Source: Solirubrobacterales bacterium (lineage in GTDB: Bacteria; Actinomycetota; Thermoleophilia; Solirubrobacterales; 70-9). From it: 55,234 nucleotides of DNA. The position numbers and the translations under genes are program-made. The DNA is taken from assembly GCA_009379895.1 (NCBI GenBank), contig WHSW01000004.1, positions 1 through 55,234 on the forward strand, written 5' to 3'. Below, in pieces: positions 1 through 7,380 of this stretch. Each line of letters begins with the position of its first letter. Positions within the stretch are counted from its first letter, which is position 1. Under the pieces are notes generated by a model that saw only the letters and a list, made by a program, of their open reading frames with translations, was not told where the DNA came from and did no database searches.

Positions 1-60
<60 letters not shown>

Positions 61-109
61 CTGAGGGAGGAGCGATTCTAGACGCAGGGGCGCCCACCGC
101 CGCCTGCGA

Positions 110-138
110 TTGCATCCGTCCGCAGGGGGGTCTACTAT
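110..138 (+). promoter_or_regulatory. lexA promoter
   Basis: A -35-like TTGCAT (110-115) and a -10-like TACTAT (133-138) are separated by exactly 17 bp. The predicted transcription start near 145 falls inside the SOS box, which suits repression by occlusion. The hexamers are seen in the sequence; promoter activity is inferred. Confidence 0.55.
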
Positions 139-140
139 CC

Positions 141-154
141 CGAACATGTGTTCT
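141..154. promoter_or_regulatory. SOS box (LexA operator)
   Basis: CGAACATGTGTTCT matches the actinobacterial/Bacillus-type LexA operator pattern CGAAC-N4-GTTCG, with the last base deviating. It lies 50 bp before lexA and just downstream of the -10 hexamer, so LexA very probably represses its own gene. Confidence 0.85.
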
Positions 155-203
155 GGTCATCGACGCGGATCGACCGCAAGCCAAGCGAGGGAGTGAGCCT
201 GCA

Positions 204-806
204 GTGGACCTGACCAAGCGCCAGAAGGAGATCTTCGACTTCATCGGCAAGTACGCCGCCAAGTACGGCTACCCGCCGACGGTGCGTGAGATCGGCAAGG
301 CCGTCGGCCTGCATTCGTCCTCGACCGTCCATGCCCATCTGGCGAATCTGGAGAAGATCGGCCTGCTGCGCCGCGATCCGACCAAGCCCCGGGCGATGGA
401 GGTGTTGGTCGGCAAGGCGAAGAAGGCCATCCGGCGCCCCGGGCTGCCGCTCGTCGGCGAGGTCGCCGCCGGCCAGCCGGTGCTGGCCGAGGAGCGGATC
501 GAGGAGTACCTCGAGGTGCCCGACGTGATCGGCGGCGAGTCGGGCGACTACATACTGCGGGTCAAGGGCGATTCGATGAAGGACGCGGGGATCCTCGAGG
601 GCGACTACGTGGTCGTGCGCCCCGCCGAGGTCGCAAGCAACGGCGAGATCGTCGTCGCGGTGCTTGACGACGAGGCGACGGTCAAGCGCTTCTACAAGGA
701 GAAGCGGCGCGTCCGGCTCGAGCCGGCCAACGACGCCTACGAGCCGATCCACAGCGATGCGGTCGACCTGCTCGGCAGGGTGGTCGGAGTCTTCAGGAAG
801 GTTTAG
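204..806 (+). CDS. lexA: LexA SOS repressor/autoprotease
   Basis: This 200-residue protein is the normal LexA size. It represses the DNA-damage regulon and cleaves itself when activated RecA filaments form. Residues 1-65 are the winged-helix DNA-binding domain (opening DLTKRQKEIFDFI, recognition region around HSSSTVHAHL). The hinge is followed by the S24 peptidase domain. The scissile bond is Ala89-Gly90 in EVAAGQP, the nucleophile is Ser124 in KGDSM, and the general base is Lys161 in TVKRFY; all are present, so the protease should be active. The start is GTG at 204, in line with the usual N-terminus. A promoter and SOS box lie upstream. The small zinc-ribbon gene follows within 5 bp and is probably cotranscribed. 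Confidence 0.97.
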   Translation: MDLTKRQKEIFDFIGKYAAKYGYPPTVREIGKAVGLHSSSTVHAHLANLEKIGLLRRDPTKPRAMEVLVGKAKKAIRRPGLPLVGEVAAGQPVLAEERIEEYLEVPDVIGGESGDYILRVKGDSMKDAGILEGDYVVVRPAEVASNGEIVVAVLDDEATVKRFYKEKRRVRLEPANDAYEPIHSDAVDLLGRVVGVFRKV

Positions 807-810
807 TGCC

Positions 811-1029
811 GTGATCGCGACAAGTGCGCGCCCGGCCTTGATCACGGATCCGCCCGCGGCGGCGCGCTCGGCGCAACGCCTGTTCGAGCCCGGTGGGGTT
901 TCGCTCGAGGAGACGATCCTCCGCACCTGGGAGGACCTCACGGGCCCAGGCCGCACCGAGTGCCCCGTCTGCGGCGGGCGGATGCGGGTCGCGCACGGCT
1001 GCGAGGCCTGCGGCTCGCAGCTCAGCTGA
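811..1029 (+). CDS. small zinc-ribbon protein downstream of lexA
   Basis: A 72-residue protein of unknown function. The C-terminus carries two paired cysteine knuckles, CPVC and CEAC, separated by 11 residues, the layout of a treble-clef or zinc-ribbon site. The N-terminal 45 residues are not recognised but include a short amphipathic stretch (LEETILRTWEDLTG). GTG at 811 was chosen because it begins 4 bp after the lexA stop; longer starts in this frame would lie inside lexA. Its position makes it a likely member of the SOS transcription unit. Codon use matches its neighbours. It may bind nucleic acid or a protein partner, but nothing in the sequence decides this. Confidence 0.7.
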   Translation: MIATSARPALITDPPAAARSAQRLFEPGGVSLEETILRTWEDLTGPGRTECPVCGGRMRVAHGCEACGSQLS

Positions 1030-1035
1030 GCTGCA

Positions 1036-1055
1036 CGCGGTTCCGCGGAACCGCG
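1036..1055. terminator. perfect 20-bp palindrome between convergent genes
   Basis: CGCGGTTCCG followed directly by its reverse complement CGGAACCGCG forms a perfect palindrome between the ends of the zinc-ribbon gene and the P5C dehydrogenase gene. The location fits a bidirectional transcription stop, although no T-tract follows. The rest of 1030-1142 is GC-rich with no gene visible. Confidence 0.45.
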
Positions 1056-1142
1056 GCGTTCCCGGCGACCCGCCCCGTCTTCCTGCCGCCTCGCCCGGCG
1101 TCCCGGGCGACGCCCCGGCCCGGCGACTCGGCCGCACGGTCG

Positions 1143-2726
1143 TCAGTCCACCACCAGCCCCTGGCGGGTCGTGTCCTCGGTGATCACCCGAGGCTCGAGG
1201 AACTGCAGCAGGTAGTCGGGCCCGCCCGCCGAGGCCCCCGTCCCGGAGAGCCGGTTGCCCCCGAACGGCTGGCGCCCGACCATCGCCCCGGTCGTATGGC
1301 GGTTGACGTAGAGGTTGCCGACCGGCGAGCGCTCGGCGACGGCCGCCACGGTCTCTGGGTTGCGCGCGAAGAGCGCGCCGGTGAGCGCGAACGGCAGGGC
1401 CTCGATCCGCTCGCACGCCGCCTCGACGGACGGCACCCGCTCGAGCGCGAGCAGCGGGCCGAAGACCTCCTCACGGAGGACCCGCGAGGAGGGGTCGAGG
1501 TCGCCGACCAGGGTCGGCGCACAGAACCACCCCGGGCCCGTGGGCACCGGCGCGGTCGCGAGCGAGCGCCCGTCGCCGGCCGCGAGCTCGACGTAGGCGA
1601 GGATCCGCTCCCGCGCCTCGCGCTCGATCACCGGCGGGACGTCGGTCTCGAGCTCTGCGGCGGGGCCGACGCGCAGCAGCTCGACCATCCCGGCGAGCCG
1701 CTCGGCGAGGGTGTCGGCGATCGACTCGTGGACCAGCACCCGCGAGGCCGCGGAGCATTTCTGGCCGGCGTAGACGAAGGCGACCGCGGCCGGGACCGCC
1801 TGGTCCAGGTCGGCGTCGTCGTCCACGATCAGGGGGTTCTTGCCGCCCATCTCGGCGACGACCCGCTTGACGTGCGCCTGGCCGTCGGGCGTCCGAGCCG
1901 CGACGCGAACGATCTCGCGGCCGACGGCGCTCGAGCCGGTGAAGGCGATCACGTGCACGCCCGGATGCTCGACCAGGGCCGCGCCGACCTCGCCGTGGCC
2001 GGGCAGGAGCGCGATCGTCCCCGCGGGCAGACCCGCCTCGTGCAGGGCCTCGACCAGCGCGAGCGCCGTCGCGGGCGACTGCTCGGCGGGCTTCAGGACC
2101 GCCGCGTTTCCCGCCGCCAGCGCCGCCGCGGTCATCCCGGTGGGGATCGCGAGCGGGAAGTTCCAGGGTGCGATCACCGCGACGACCCCCGCCGCCACGT
2201 AGCGCATCGTGTTGCGCTCGCCTCGGGCCTGATCGAGCGTGGGCCCGCGCTCGAGTCGGATCGCCTCGCGGGCGTAGTACTCGAGGAAGTCGATCGCCTC
2301 GCAGACGTCGGCGTCGGCCTCCGGCCACGGCTTGGCGCATTCGCGGACCTCGAGCGCGGCGAGCTCGAGCCGCCGACGCCGTAGCACCGCCGCCGCGGCC
2401 ACGAGCACCTTGGCGCGCTCGGCGGCCGGGCGCCGGCCCCAGTGGCGTTGCGCCTCGGCGGCCCGCGCGACCGCTGCGTCGACGTCGGCCGCGCTCGCCT
2501 CGGCGGCGACGGCGACCCGCCGCTCCGGCTCGCCGGGATCGGTCGAGGCGAAGTCCTCGCCGGTGCGATGGTCGTCGCCAACCCAGACGGGCACCGCCAG
2601 CGGCAGGCGGGCGTCGAGCTCGGCGAGCGATGCGCGCAGCGACTCGCGCTCGGCCGCCCGCCGCAGCTCGAGCACCGGCTCGTTGCGAAATGGTGGTAGC
2701 GCCGGAGCTTCGTCGCGCCCGCTCAT
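1143..2726 (-). CDS. 1-pyrroline-5-carboxylate dehydrogenase (glutamate semialdehyde dehydrogenase)
   Basis: A 527-residue NAD(P)-dependent aldehyde dehydrogenase that oxidises glutamate-5-semialdehyde (from P5C) to glutamate, the second step of proline breakdown. The Rossmann nucleotide-binding region includes APWNFP (187-191) and LKPAEQ with Lys212. The catalytic general base is Glu292 in AEMGGKNP and the nucleophile is Cys324 in GQKCSAA. The C-terminus carries the substrate-site run PFGGNRLSGTGA typical of P5C dehydrogenases. The ATG at 2726 gives the usual N-terminus (PPFRNEPVLEL); earlier in-frame starts would run into the upstream gene. It follows proline dehydrogenase on the same strand after 53 bp, so the pair forms an operon equivalent to the two halves of PutA. 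Usual symbols are rocA or pruA. Confidence 0.93.
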   Translation of the reverse strand: MSGRDEAPALPPFRNEPVLELRRAAERESLRASLAELDARLPLAVPVWVGDDHRTGEDFASTDPGEPERRVAVAAEASAADVDAAVARAAEAQRHWGRRPAAERAKVLVAAAAVLRRRRLELAALEVRECAKPWPEADADVCEAIDFLEYYAREAIRLERGPTLDQARGERNTMRYVAAGVVAVIAPWNFPLAIPTGMTAAALAAGNAAVLKPAEQSPATALALVEALHEAGLPAGTIALLPGHGEVGAALVEHPGVHVIAFTGSSAVGREIVRVAARTPDGQAHVKRVVAEMGGKNPLIVDDDADLDQAVPAAVAFVYAGQKCSAASRVLVHESIADTLAERLAGMVELLRVGPAAELETDVPPVIEREARERILAYVELAAGDGRSLATAPVPTGPGWFCAPTLVGDLDPSSRVLREEVFGPLLALERVPSVEAACERIEALPFALTGALFARNPETVAAVAERSPVGNLYVNRHTTGAMVGRQPFGGNRLSGTGASAGGPDYLLQFLEPRVITEDTTRQGLVVD

Positions 2727-2779
2727 GCCAGCCGCCTCAAACAACGGCGGGGTTCGGCTTCGTCCTGTCGGACCCCGCC

Positions 2780-4150
2780 TCACGGTGGCGCCAGGAGCTC
2801 GTCGAGCGGCGTGCCCTGGGCGCGATCGGCGAGGAACGACTCGTTCGCCGTGTTCTCGAGCAGGCGCCTGACCAGGTAGGCCATGCCGGCGACCAGGTCG
2901 CCGACCGGGCAGTAGCTGCGCGCGCGCAGCCCCGCGCCTGCCAGCGCGACCGCGAGGTCGTCGCCGAGCCCCCGCAGCACCTGGACCTCGAGCCCGGCGT
3001 CGTCGCCGCCGGCCAGTCGGTGGACGGCGATCGCGTGGGCGATCGAGCGCAGGTTGTGCGAGGCGATCGCGGCGCGCACGCTCGCCGGTCGCTCCCGGGC
3101 GCGCTCCAGCAGCCGGTGGCTGAGGCGCTCGAAGTTGCGGTCCGACTCGGGCTTTAGCTCGAACACCGGCGGCTTCCACCCGTGCTGGCCGGCCTCGACC
3201 ACCTCGTGATCCCAGTAGGCGCCCTTGACCAGGCGCACGGTCAGCGGCGAAGAGCGCTCGCTCCCCTCCGCCCAGGCGACCAGCCGCTCGAGCTCGGCGG
3301 GCGAGTCGCGAAGGTAGGCCTGCACGACGATGCCGATCGAGGGCCCGGAGCGAAACTCGGCCTCGTCGAGCAGGGCGAAGAGCAGCTCGAGGGTCGTCTC
3401 ACGCGTGTCGAAGGACTCCATGTCGACGTGCAGATGGGCGTCCAGGTCGCGCGCCAGGCACAGGAGCGGCCGCAGGCGCCCGGCGGCGTCGTCGGCGCCC
3501 CGGCGGGGAGCATCGGGGCGCAGCAGCGGGGTCAGCGCGGTCACCTTGACCGAGAGGTTCGCGCGCGGCAGCGCGCCGGCCGGGTCGCGCTCGAGCACCG
3601 GCCGCGGCGGGTATCGGGCCGCGGCGGCGCTGGTCGTCTCGAGCGCCTCGCGGCAGCGATCGGCGTAGTGGTCCGCCTCGGCGCTGGTCACCGCCGCCTC
3701 GCCGAGCAGGTCCACCGAGCTGGCGATCCCGGCGAGCCACAGGCGGCGCAACTCGCCGAGCGCCCGCTGCGGGTCGGGGCCGGCGATGAAACGGTGCGCC
3801 ATGTGGCGCACGCCGCCGGCCACCGCCGCGCCCAGCGCCACCCGCCCCGCCCTGGTGCCGGCCGCTCGCATCGCGGCCCCCAGCGGCGCGGCAGGCTGGT
3901 CGACTTCGCCCGCGAACGCGGCGAGGTGTCGCGCCAGGTCGTCGAGCGAGCGACAGGCGGGGCTCACGTCGACCAACCGGAAGAGCGCGGCGCGGAGCGC
4001 GGCATCGCGGGTGGAGAGCTGGATCGCACGCTCGTCGAGCGCGCGGATCGGATGCCGGACCGGGGAGGGGTAGTGGTCGACGAGGTCGCGACCGACCGCC
4101 TCGATCTCCCGCTCGAGCCGCGCCGGGTCGGTCGTCGTGTTCACCGCCAC
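2780..4150 (-). CDS. proline dehydrogenase (FAD-dependent)
   Basis: A 456-residue flavoenzyme that oxidises proline to P5C and passes electrons to the quinone pool. The TIM-barrel ProDH core is recognisable by the conserved strands RLVKGAYWDHE, SHNLRSIAHAI, EVQVLRGLGDD and the C-terminal YLVRRLLENTANESF, whose arginines bind the proline carboxylate. The N-terminal ~150 residues are helical and resemble the region before the barrel in PutA-type enzymes, making it longer than Bacillus PutB. GTG at 4150 is used here; a second GTG two codons later is equally possible. It is the promoter-proximal gene of the proline operon and reads away from rnpB. Usual symbols are putB or pruB. Confidence 0.9.
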   Translation of the reverse strand: MAVNTTTDPARLEREIEAVGRDLVDHYPSPVRHPIRALDERAIQLSTRDAALRAALFRLVDVSPACRSLDDLARHLAAFAGEVDQPAAPLGAAMRAAGTRAGRVALGAAVAGGVRHMAHRFIAGPDPQRALGELRRLWLAGIASSVDLLGEAAVTSAEADHYADRCREALETTSAAAARYPPRPVLERDPAGALPRANLSVKVTALTPLLRPDAPRRGADDAAGRLRPLLCLARDLDAHLHVDMESFDTRETTLELLFALLDEAEFRSGPSIGIVVQAYLRDSPAELERLVAWAEGSERSSPLTVRLVKGAYWDHEVVEAGQHGWKPPVFELKPESDRNFERLSHRLLERARERPASVRAAIASHNLRSIAHAIAVHRLAGGDDAGLEVQVLRGLGDDLAVALAGAGLRARSYCPVGDLVAGMAYLVRRLLENTANESFLADRAQGTPLDELLAPP

Positions 4151-4211
4151 GCCCCTGATTGTCCCCCCTCGCGCCGCTTCTCAAGCAGCCCCGCGTGGCC
4201 TACACTTGATC

Positions 4212-4568
4212 GGCTGGCTATGCGGTCGCGGGAGGTGTGCCTCTCGAGGAAAGTCCGGACACCGAAGGGCGCGGGCGGTGGGTGAATCCCACCCGGGGAA
4301 ACCCGCGGGAAAGTGCCACAGAAACACACGGCCGATGGCGCGCCAGTCACGTGAGCGCGCACAGGTAAAGGTGAAAGGGTGCGGTAAGAGCGCACCGGCG
4401 TCGCGGCGACGCGGCGGCCAGGCAAACCCCGCCCGGTGCAAGGCCAAGCAGGATCGTTGACCCGGCCCGGCGAGATCCAGGTGGGCCGCAGGGCGAAAGC
4501 CCCGCCGAGACCCAGGTCCCGGCGAGACGGATGACCGCGCAAGACAGAATCCGGCTTACCGGCCAGCT
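4212..4568 (+). ncRNA. rnpB: RNase P RNA, bacterial class A
   Basis: The catalytic RNA subunit that trims tRNA 5' leaders. The 5' conserved core GAGGAAAGTCCGGAC (4237-4251) and the matching 3' core ACAGAATCCGGCTTA (4544-4558) are both present. The 5' GCTGGC and 3' GCCAGC ends pair as helix P1. Internal landmarks include GGTAAAGGTGAAAGGGTGCGGTAAGAG and CCAGGCAAACCCC-type runs characteristic of type A. The length of about 357 nt is normal for high-GC actinobacteria. End positions are set by P1 and may be off by a few bases. A strong hairpin terminator follows within 5 nt. Confidence 0.95.
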
Positions 4569-4572
4569 AAGG

Positions 4573-4603
4573 AAGGGGCCCCGGCAACGGGGCCTCTTCT
4601 ATT
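4573..4603 (+). terminator. rnpB terminator
   Basis: An 11-bp stem (4573-4583 with 4588-4598, one G-U pair) is closed by a GCAA tetraloop and followed by CTATT. This is an intrinsic terminator immediately after the RNase P RNA. The convergent SDR gene ends 14 bp further on, so it may act in both directions. Confidence 0.85.
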
Positions 4604-4616
4604 GGCCCGGGCGGGC

Positions 4617-5441
4617 TCACGGCCCGTCGCCGGATTCGATCCGACGCTTCCAGTGCCGCTGGCGGCGCCGTGCGTCGCGCATCCACACCGGCATGATCCG
4701 CGCGCTGAGGCCGGGCAGCGCGTCGAAGAGGCGCACGAACGCGCCGCGCCACCTGGGGATCGTGAGCACCACGCGCGGGCGGTCGAGCAGCGCGACGACC
4801 CGATCGGCGACGTCCTCGGGCCGCAGCAGAACCCCGGAGAACGACGGCGCCGCGTCGGGGTCGTCGAGGCGGTCGTGGAGCATGGGAGTCCAGACCCCGT
4901 CGGGGCAGACGGCCGAGAGCCGGACCCCGCGCGAGCCCGAGCGGCGCAGGTCGGCCAGCGCGCCGAGCGTGAACGCCATCGCGCCGTGCTTGGTCGCCGC
5001 GTACAGCGCCTCGCCCGGCGGCGCGCCGAGCCCGGCCAGCGAGACGACGTTGATCACGTGACCGCGATCGAGCGGGCGCATCAGCTCGAGCGCCGCGAGC
5101 GTGCCGTTGATCGTGCCCATCGCGTTGACCTCGAACAGGGTTCGCCGAAGCGCGTCGTCGTGCTCCCAGACGTGGCCGGTGACCAGCAGCCCGGCGTTGT
5201 TGACCCAGACCGCGAGCGGGCCGGCGCGCTCCGCCGCGTCGGCCGCCGCGGCGCGGCACGCCGCGGCGTCGCGAACGTCGAGCGCCGACGCCCAGGCGCG
5301 AGCGCCGATCCGTCGCGCGGCCGCCTCGGCCGCCTCGGCGTCGACGTCGGTGACGTTGACCGCGAGCCCGCGCCGGGCGAGGCCGCGGGCGATCTCGAAG
5401 CCGAGTCCCCGCGCCGCCCCGGTGACGACCGCGGCGCTCAC
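4617..5441 (-). CDS. short-chain dehydrogenase/reductase (SDR)
   Basis: A 274-residue classical SDR of unknown substrate. It has the nucleotide-binding motif TGAARGLG near the N-terminus, NNAG after strand 4, a serine in NVVSLAG, and the catalytic YAATK pair, so the Ser-Tyr-Lys site is complete. Asp in NVTDVDAEAA after beta-2 suggests NAD(H) preference. The C-terminus has an aromatic/arginine-rich tail (RWRGAFVRLFDAL and later RRRQRHWKRR), often seen in membrane-associated SDRs that act on lipids; this is only suggestive. GTG at 5441 starts the Rossmann fold directly. The gene diverges from the riboswitch-controlled RlpA-like gene. Confidence 0.85.
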   Translation of the reverse strand: MSAAVVTGAARGLGFEIARGLARRGLAVNVTDVDAEAAEAAARRIGARAWASALDVRDAAACRAAAADAAERAGPLAVWVNNAGLLVTGHVWEHDDALRRTLFEVNAMGTINGTLAALELMRPLDRGHVINVVSLAGLGAPPGEALYAATKHGAMAFTLGALADLRRSGSRGVRLSAVCPDGVWTPMLHDRLDDPDAAPSFSGVLLRPEDVADRVVALLDRPRVVLTIPRWRGAFVRLFDALPGLSARIMPVWMRDARRRQRHWKRRIESGDGP

Positions 5442-5529
5442 CGCTCCACGCTCGCGCTTGGCGCCGAGGCACGGCTCTCCTGGCCTCGCTCCGCGCTCAC
5501 CGGGCGATCCTATGCCTCTGTTAATCTGG

Positions 5530-5691
5530 CGCGCGCACCGCTGAGTCCTCGCCACATATGCGAGGAGCGGGGGACCCACCGAGGGGGATCTATCTGCCTC
5601 GGCTTCGGGGCGAATCGCCGGCATCCGCCGCGTAGCGCCATCTCTTTCGGCGCGAGCCCGTCAGCTAACCCCGCAAGCGCCGAAAGAGATG
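5530..5691 (+). promoter_or_regulatory. c-di-AMP riboswitch (ydaO/yuaA class)
   Basis: The leader contains the hallmark segments of the c-di-AMP aptamer in order: GCTGAGTCC (5539-5547), GGAGCGGGGGACCCA (5564-5578), GGGGCGAATCG (5607-5617) and CCCGTCAGCTAACCCCG (5657-5673). Local helices CCTCGC/GCGAGG and CCGAGG/CCTCGG also form. The last conserved segment is enclosed by a perfect 15-bp helix (5639-5653 with 5677-5691) that contains the bases just before the next gene and its ATG. Ligand-stabilised closure would be expected to block translation. This class is known to sit before cell-wall hydrolase genes in actinobacteria. A TAATCT -10-like element lies at 5522-5527. Confidence 0.88.
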
Positions 5692-6483
5692 AACGAACCC
5701 CCGCGCCGCGCTGCGGCAAACCACAACCGAGATCGCCGAGGTCGTCCCCGCCGTGCGCCGAGCCTCGCCGAGCGGCCCGACCGGATCGCGCTCTGGGCGG
5801 TGGTGCTCGCGGTGGTCGCGATGATCGCCGGGGCGGCGAGCGCCCGCGCCGGCATCGGCGGCGTCGCCGCCGGGTCCGGCAGTGATCGCGGTGGGCCCGA
5901 CAGCGCGAGCTCGGCCGGCATCGCGAACTCGGCCGGCCTCGGCGCCGGTGCCGATGCCTCGGGCTGCCTGGACACCGAGTTCGGTCGTCGCACCCTCCAG
6001 GTCGGTGACTGCGGCGACGATGTCGCGACCCTGAACTGGATCCTGAGGTCCGACTATCGCGAGGCGCCGCTCGCCGACAGCTTCGCGGACGGGACCGAGG
6101 CCGCGGTCGCGAGGTTTCAGAGCGACGCGGACCTCCCGCCCGACGGGGTCGTCGACGAGACGACCAGCCGGGCGCTGGTCCGCGACATGTCGAGGCAGCG
6201 GGCCACCTGGTACGGCCCGGGGCTCTACGGCAACCCGCTCGCCTGCGGCGGCACGCTCAGGCGCGCAACGGTCGGCGTCGCCCACAAGACGCTGCCCTGC
6301 GGCTCGAAGGTGGTCATCCGTTACAAGGGCCACTACGTGCGCACCCGGGTGCTCGACCGCGGGCCCTTCTCGCGTGGCCTTCGATGGGACCTCACCCAGG
6401 CCGCCGCCGACCGGGTCGGGCTCGAGGCCGACGGCGCCGGCAAGGTCCGCGTCGCCTCGATCCCCAAGCCCAGGAAGCGGTAG
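5689..6483 (+). CDS. membrane-anchored peptidoglycan-binding / RlpA-like double-psi barrel protein
   Basis: A 264-residue envelope protein probably acting in cell-wall remodelling. An Arg-rich cytoplasmic N-terminus is followed by one hydrophobic segment at about 33-52 (signal anchor or uncleaved signal). A PG_binding_1-type domain spans about 93-165 (LQVGDCGDDVATLNWIL ... DGTEAAVARFQ). An RlpA/expansin-like double-psi beta-barrel spans about 172-260 (ATWYGPGLYGNPLACGGTL ... VRVLDRGPF). The barrel keeps the aspartate in LDRGPF that lytic RlpA enzymes use. ATG at 5689 is the first start and lies inside the terminal helix of the riboswitch. Regulation by c-di-AMP links it to turgor and cell-wall homeostasis. 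The substrate is not shown by the sequence. Confidence 0.88.
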   Translation: MNEPPRRAAANHNRDRRGRPRRAPSLAERPDRIALWAVVLAVVAMIAGAASARAGIGGVAAGSGSDRGGPDSASSAGIANSAGLGAGADASGCLDTEFGRRTLQVGDCGDDVATLNWILRSDYREAPLADSFADGTEAAVARFQSDADLPPDGVVDETTSRALVRDMSRQRATWYGPGLYGNPLACGGTLRRATVGVAHKTLPCGSKVVIRYKGHYVRTRVLDRGPFSRGLRWDLTQAAADRVGLEADGAGKVRVASIPKPRKR

Positions 6484-6574
6484 GGCCCCGGGCCCCCGGC
6501 TCCCGGAGCCCCGGCGGGCGGGACCGCGGGGCCCGCGGTCCGCAACCCGGGACCGCGGCGCCGCGGCGGCGAAC

Positions 6575-7141
6575 CTAGGCCGCCGAGGGCAGCACCGAGG
6601 TGTCGCCCTGGTCCTGGGGCAGCGCCGCCGCATTGGCGATCAGGCTCTGGAACTCGTTCATCGCCAGATGGGCGACCGCCTCGAGCATCTCCTCGTCGGT
6701 CCAATCGTGCTCCCGCGCCTCCTCGGCGAGGTGCTGGGCCGGGCGCCCGTCGGTGGCGATCAGGGCCTCGAGGAAGGCGAGCAGCGATTCCTCCCTGGGG
6801 TTGGAGGACTTGAAGCTGCGCGCGAGCGAGATCTCGTCGAGGCCGAGGCCCGCGGCGCGCGCCGTCTTCGCGTGCTGGGCGATCGAGTAGGGATCGCCGC
6901 GGCGCTCCGCGATCGCGAGCCCGATCCGCTCGCGCGTGGCCTGGGGAAGCGACCCGCCGCGCAGCTCGTGGCGCATGCGCGCGTAGGAGCGCAGTGCGGC
7001 CGGCGCCCCGGCGAGGACCCCGATGAACTTCGAGACGGAACCACCGGCGCTCTGCACGCCCTTGAGGATCTTGACGCTGCCGTTGGGGGCGGTGAGCTCG
7101 TCGTGGATGTGAAAGCGGCTGATGTCTGTCTTTGCGGTCAC
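6575..7141 (-). CDS. carboxymuconolactone decarboxylase/AhpD-like fold protein lacking cysteines
   Basis: A 188-residue helical protein. The segment YSIAQHAKTARAAGLGLDEI aligns by eye with the CMD/AhpD signature (CEYCvaaHtxxARxxGLsxeEI), but both CXXC cysteines are replaced (S and A), and the whole protein has no cysteine. It therefore cannot be an AhpD-type disulfide reductase; members of this kind keep the His and may use other chemistry. A second helical half (EEMLEAVAHLAMNEFQSLI) resembles the oligomerisation helices of the family. The start is GTG at 7141. A perfect palindrome 30 bp upstream suggests regulation by a dimeric repressor. Substrate unknown. Confidence 0.75.
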   Translation of the reverse strand: MTAKTDISRFHIHDELTAPNGSVKILKGVQSAGGSVSKFIGVLAGAPAALRSYARMRHELRGGSLPQATRERIGLAIAERRGDPYSIAQHAKTARAAGLGLDEISLARSFKSSNPREESLLAFLEALIATDGRPAQHLAEEAREHDWTDEEMLEAVAHLAMNEFQSLIANAAALPQDQGDTSVLPSAA

Positions 7142-7170
7142 TGTCGGCCTTTACTTTACTTTTAGCTTGT

Positions 7171-7189
7171 TACTTACGTGCGGTAAGTA
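7171..7189. promoter_or_regulatory. palindromic operator upstream of CMD-like gene
   Basis: TACTTAC-gtgcg-GTAAGTA is a perfect 7-bp inverted repeat with a 5-bp spacer, preceded by T-rich TTTACTTTACTTTT unusual in this GC-rich DNA. The size fits a TetR- or MarR-type dimer site. It lies 30 bp before the CMD-like gene and about 190 bp before glnA. No regulator gene is adjacent. Confidence 0.6.
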
Positions 7190-7243
7190 GCGTATCCCAA
7201 ACATGGGTGTCACGCAACCTCGTCGGCGACCGGCCGCGCCCAA

Positions 7244-7266
7244 CCGGGCAACGCTGGTCTGCCCGG
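7244..7266 (+). promoter_or_regulatory. hairpin in the glnA leader
   Basis: CCGGGCA and TGCCCGG form a perfect 7-bp stem around a 9-nt loop, 115 bp before glnA. It could be a leader structure or the end of an upstream transcript. No T-tract follows. The remaining glnA leader (7267-7370) shows no recognised riboswitch. Confidence 0.3.
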
Positions 7267-7380
7267 TAGTACGCGCGAGGGCGCCCCTTGGATCTGTGCC
7301 CGCCACGAGACCGTTACCCGGGCGGTGCCGGCGCGGGGATAGGGTTGCGATCGAGAGTCCCGACGAGGCGAGGAGGACCG

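Noticed and set aside
2731-2777. Terminator between proline dehydrogenase and P5C dehydrogenase
   Set aside because: Only a 6-bp CGGGGT/ACCCCG stem with an 18-nt loop and no T-tract; the genes appear to form one operon.
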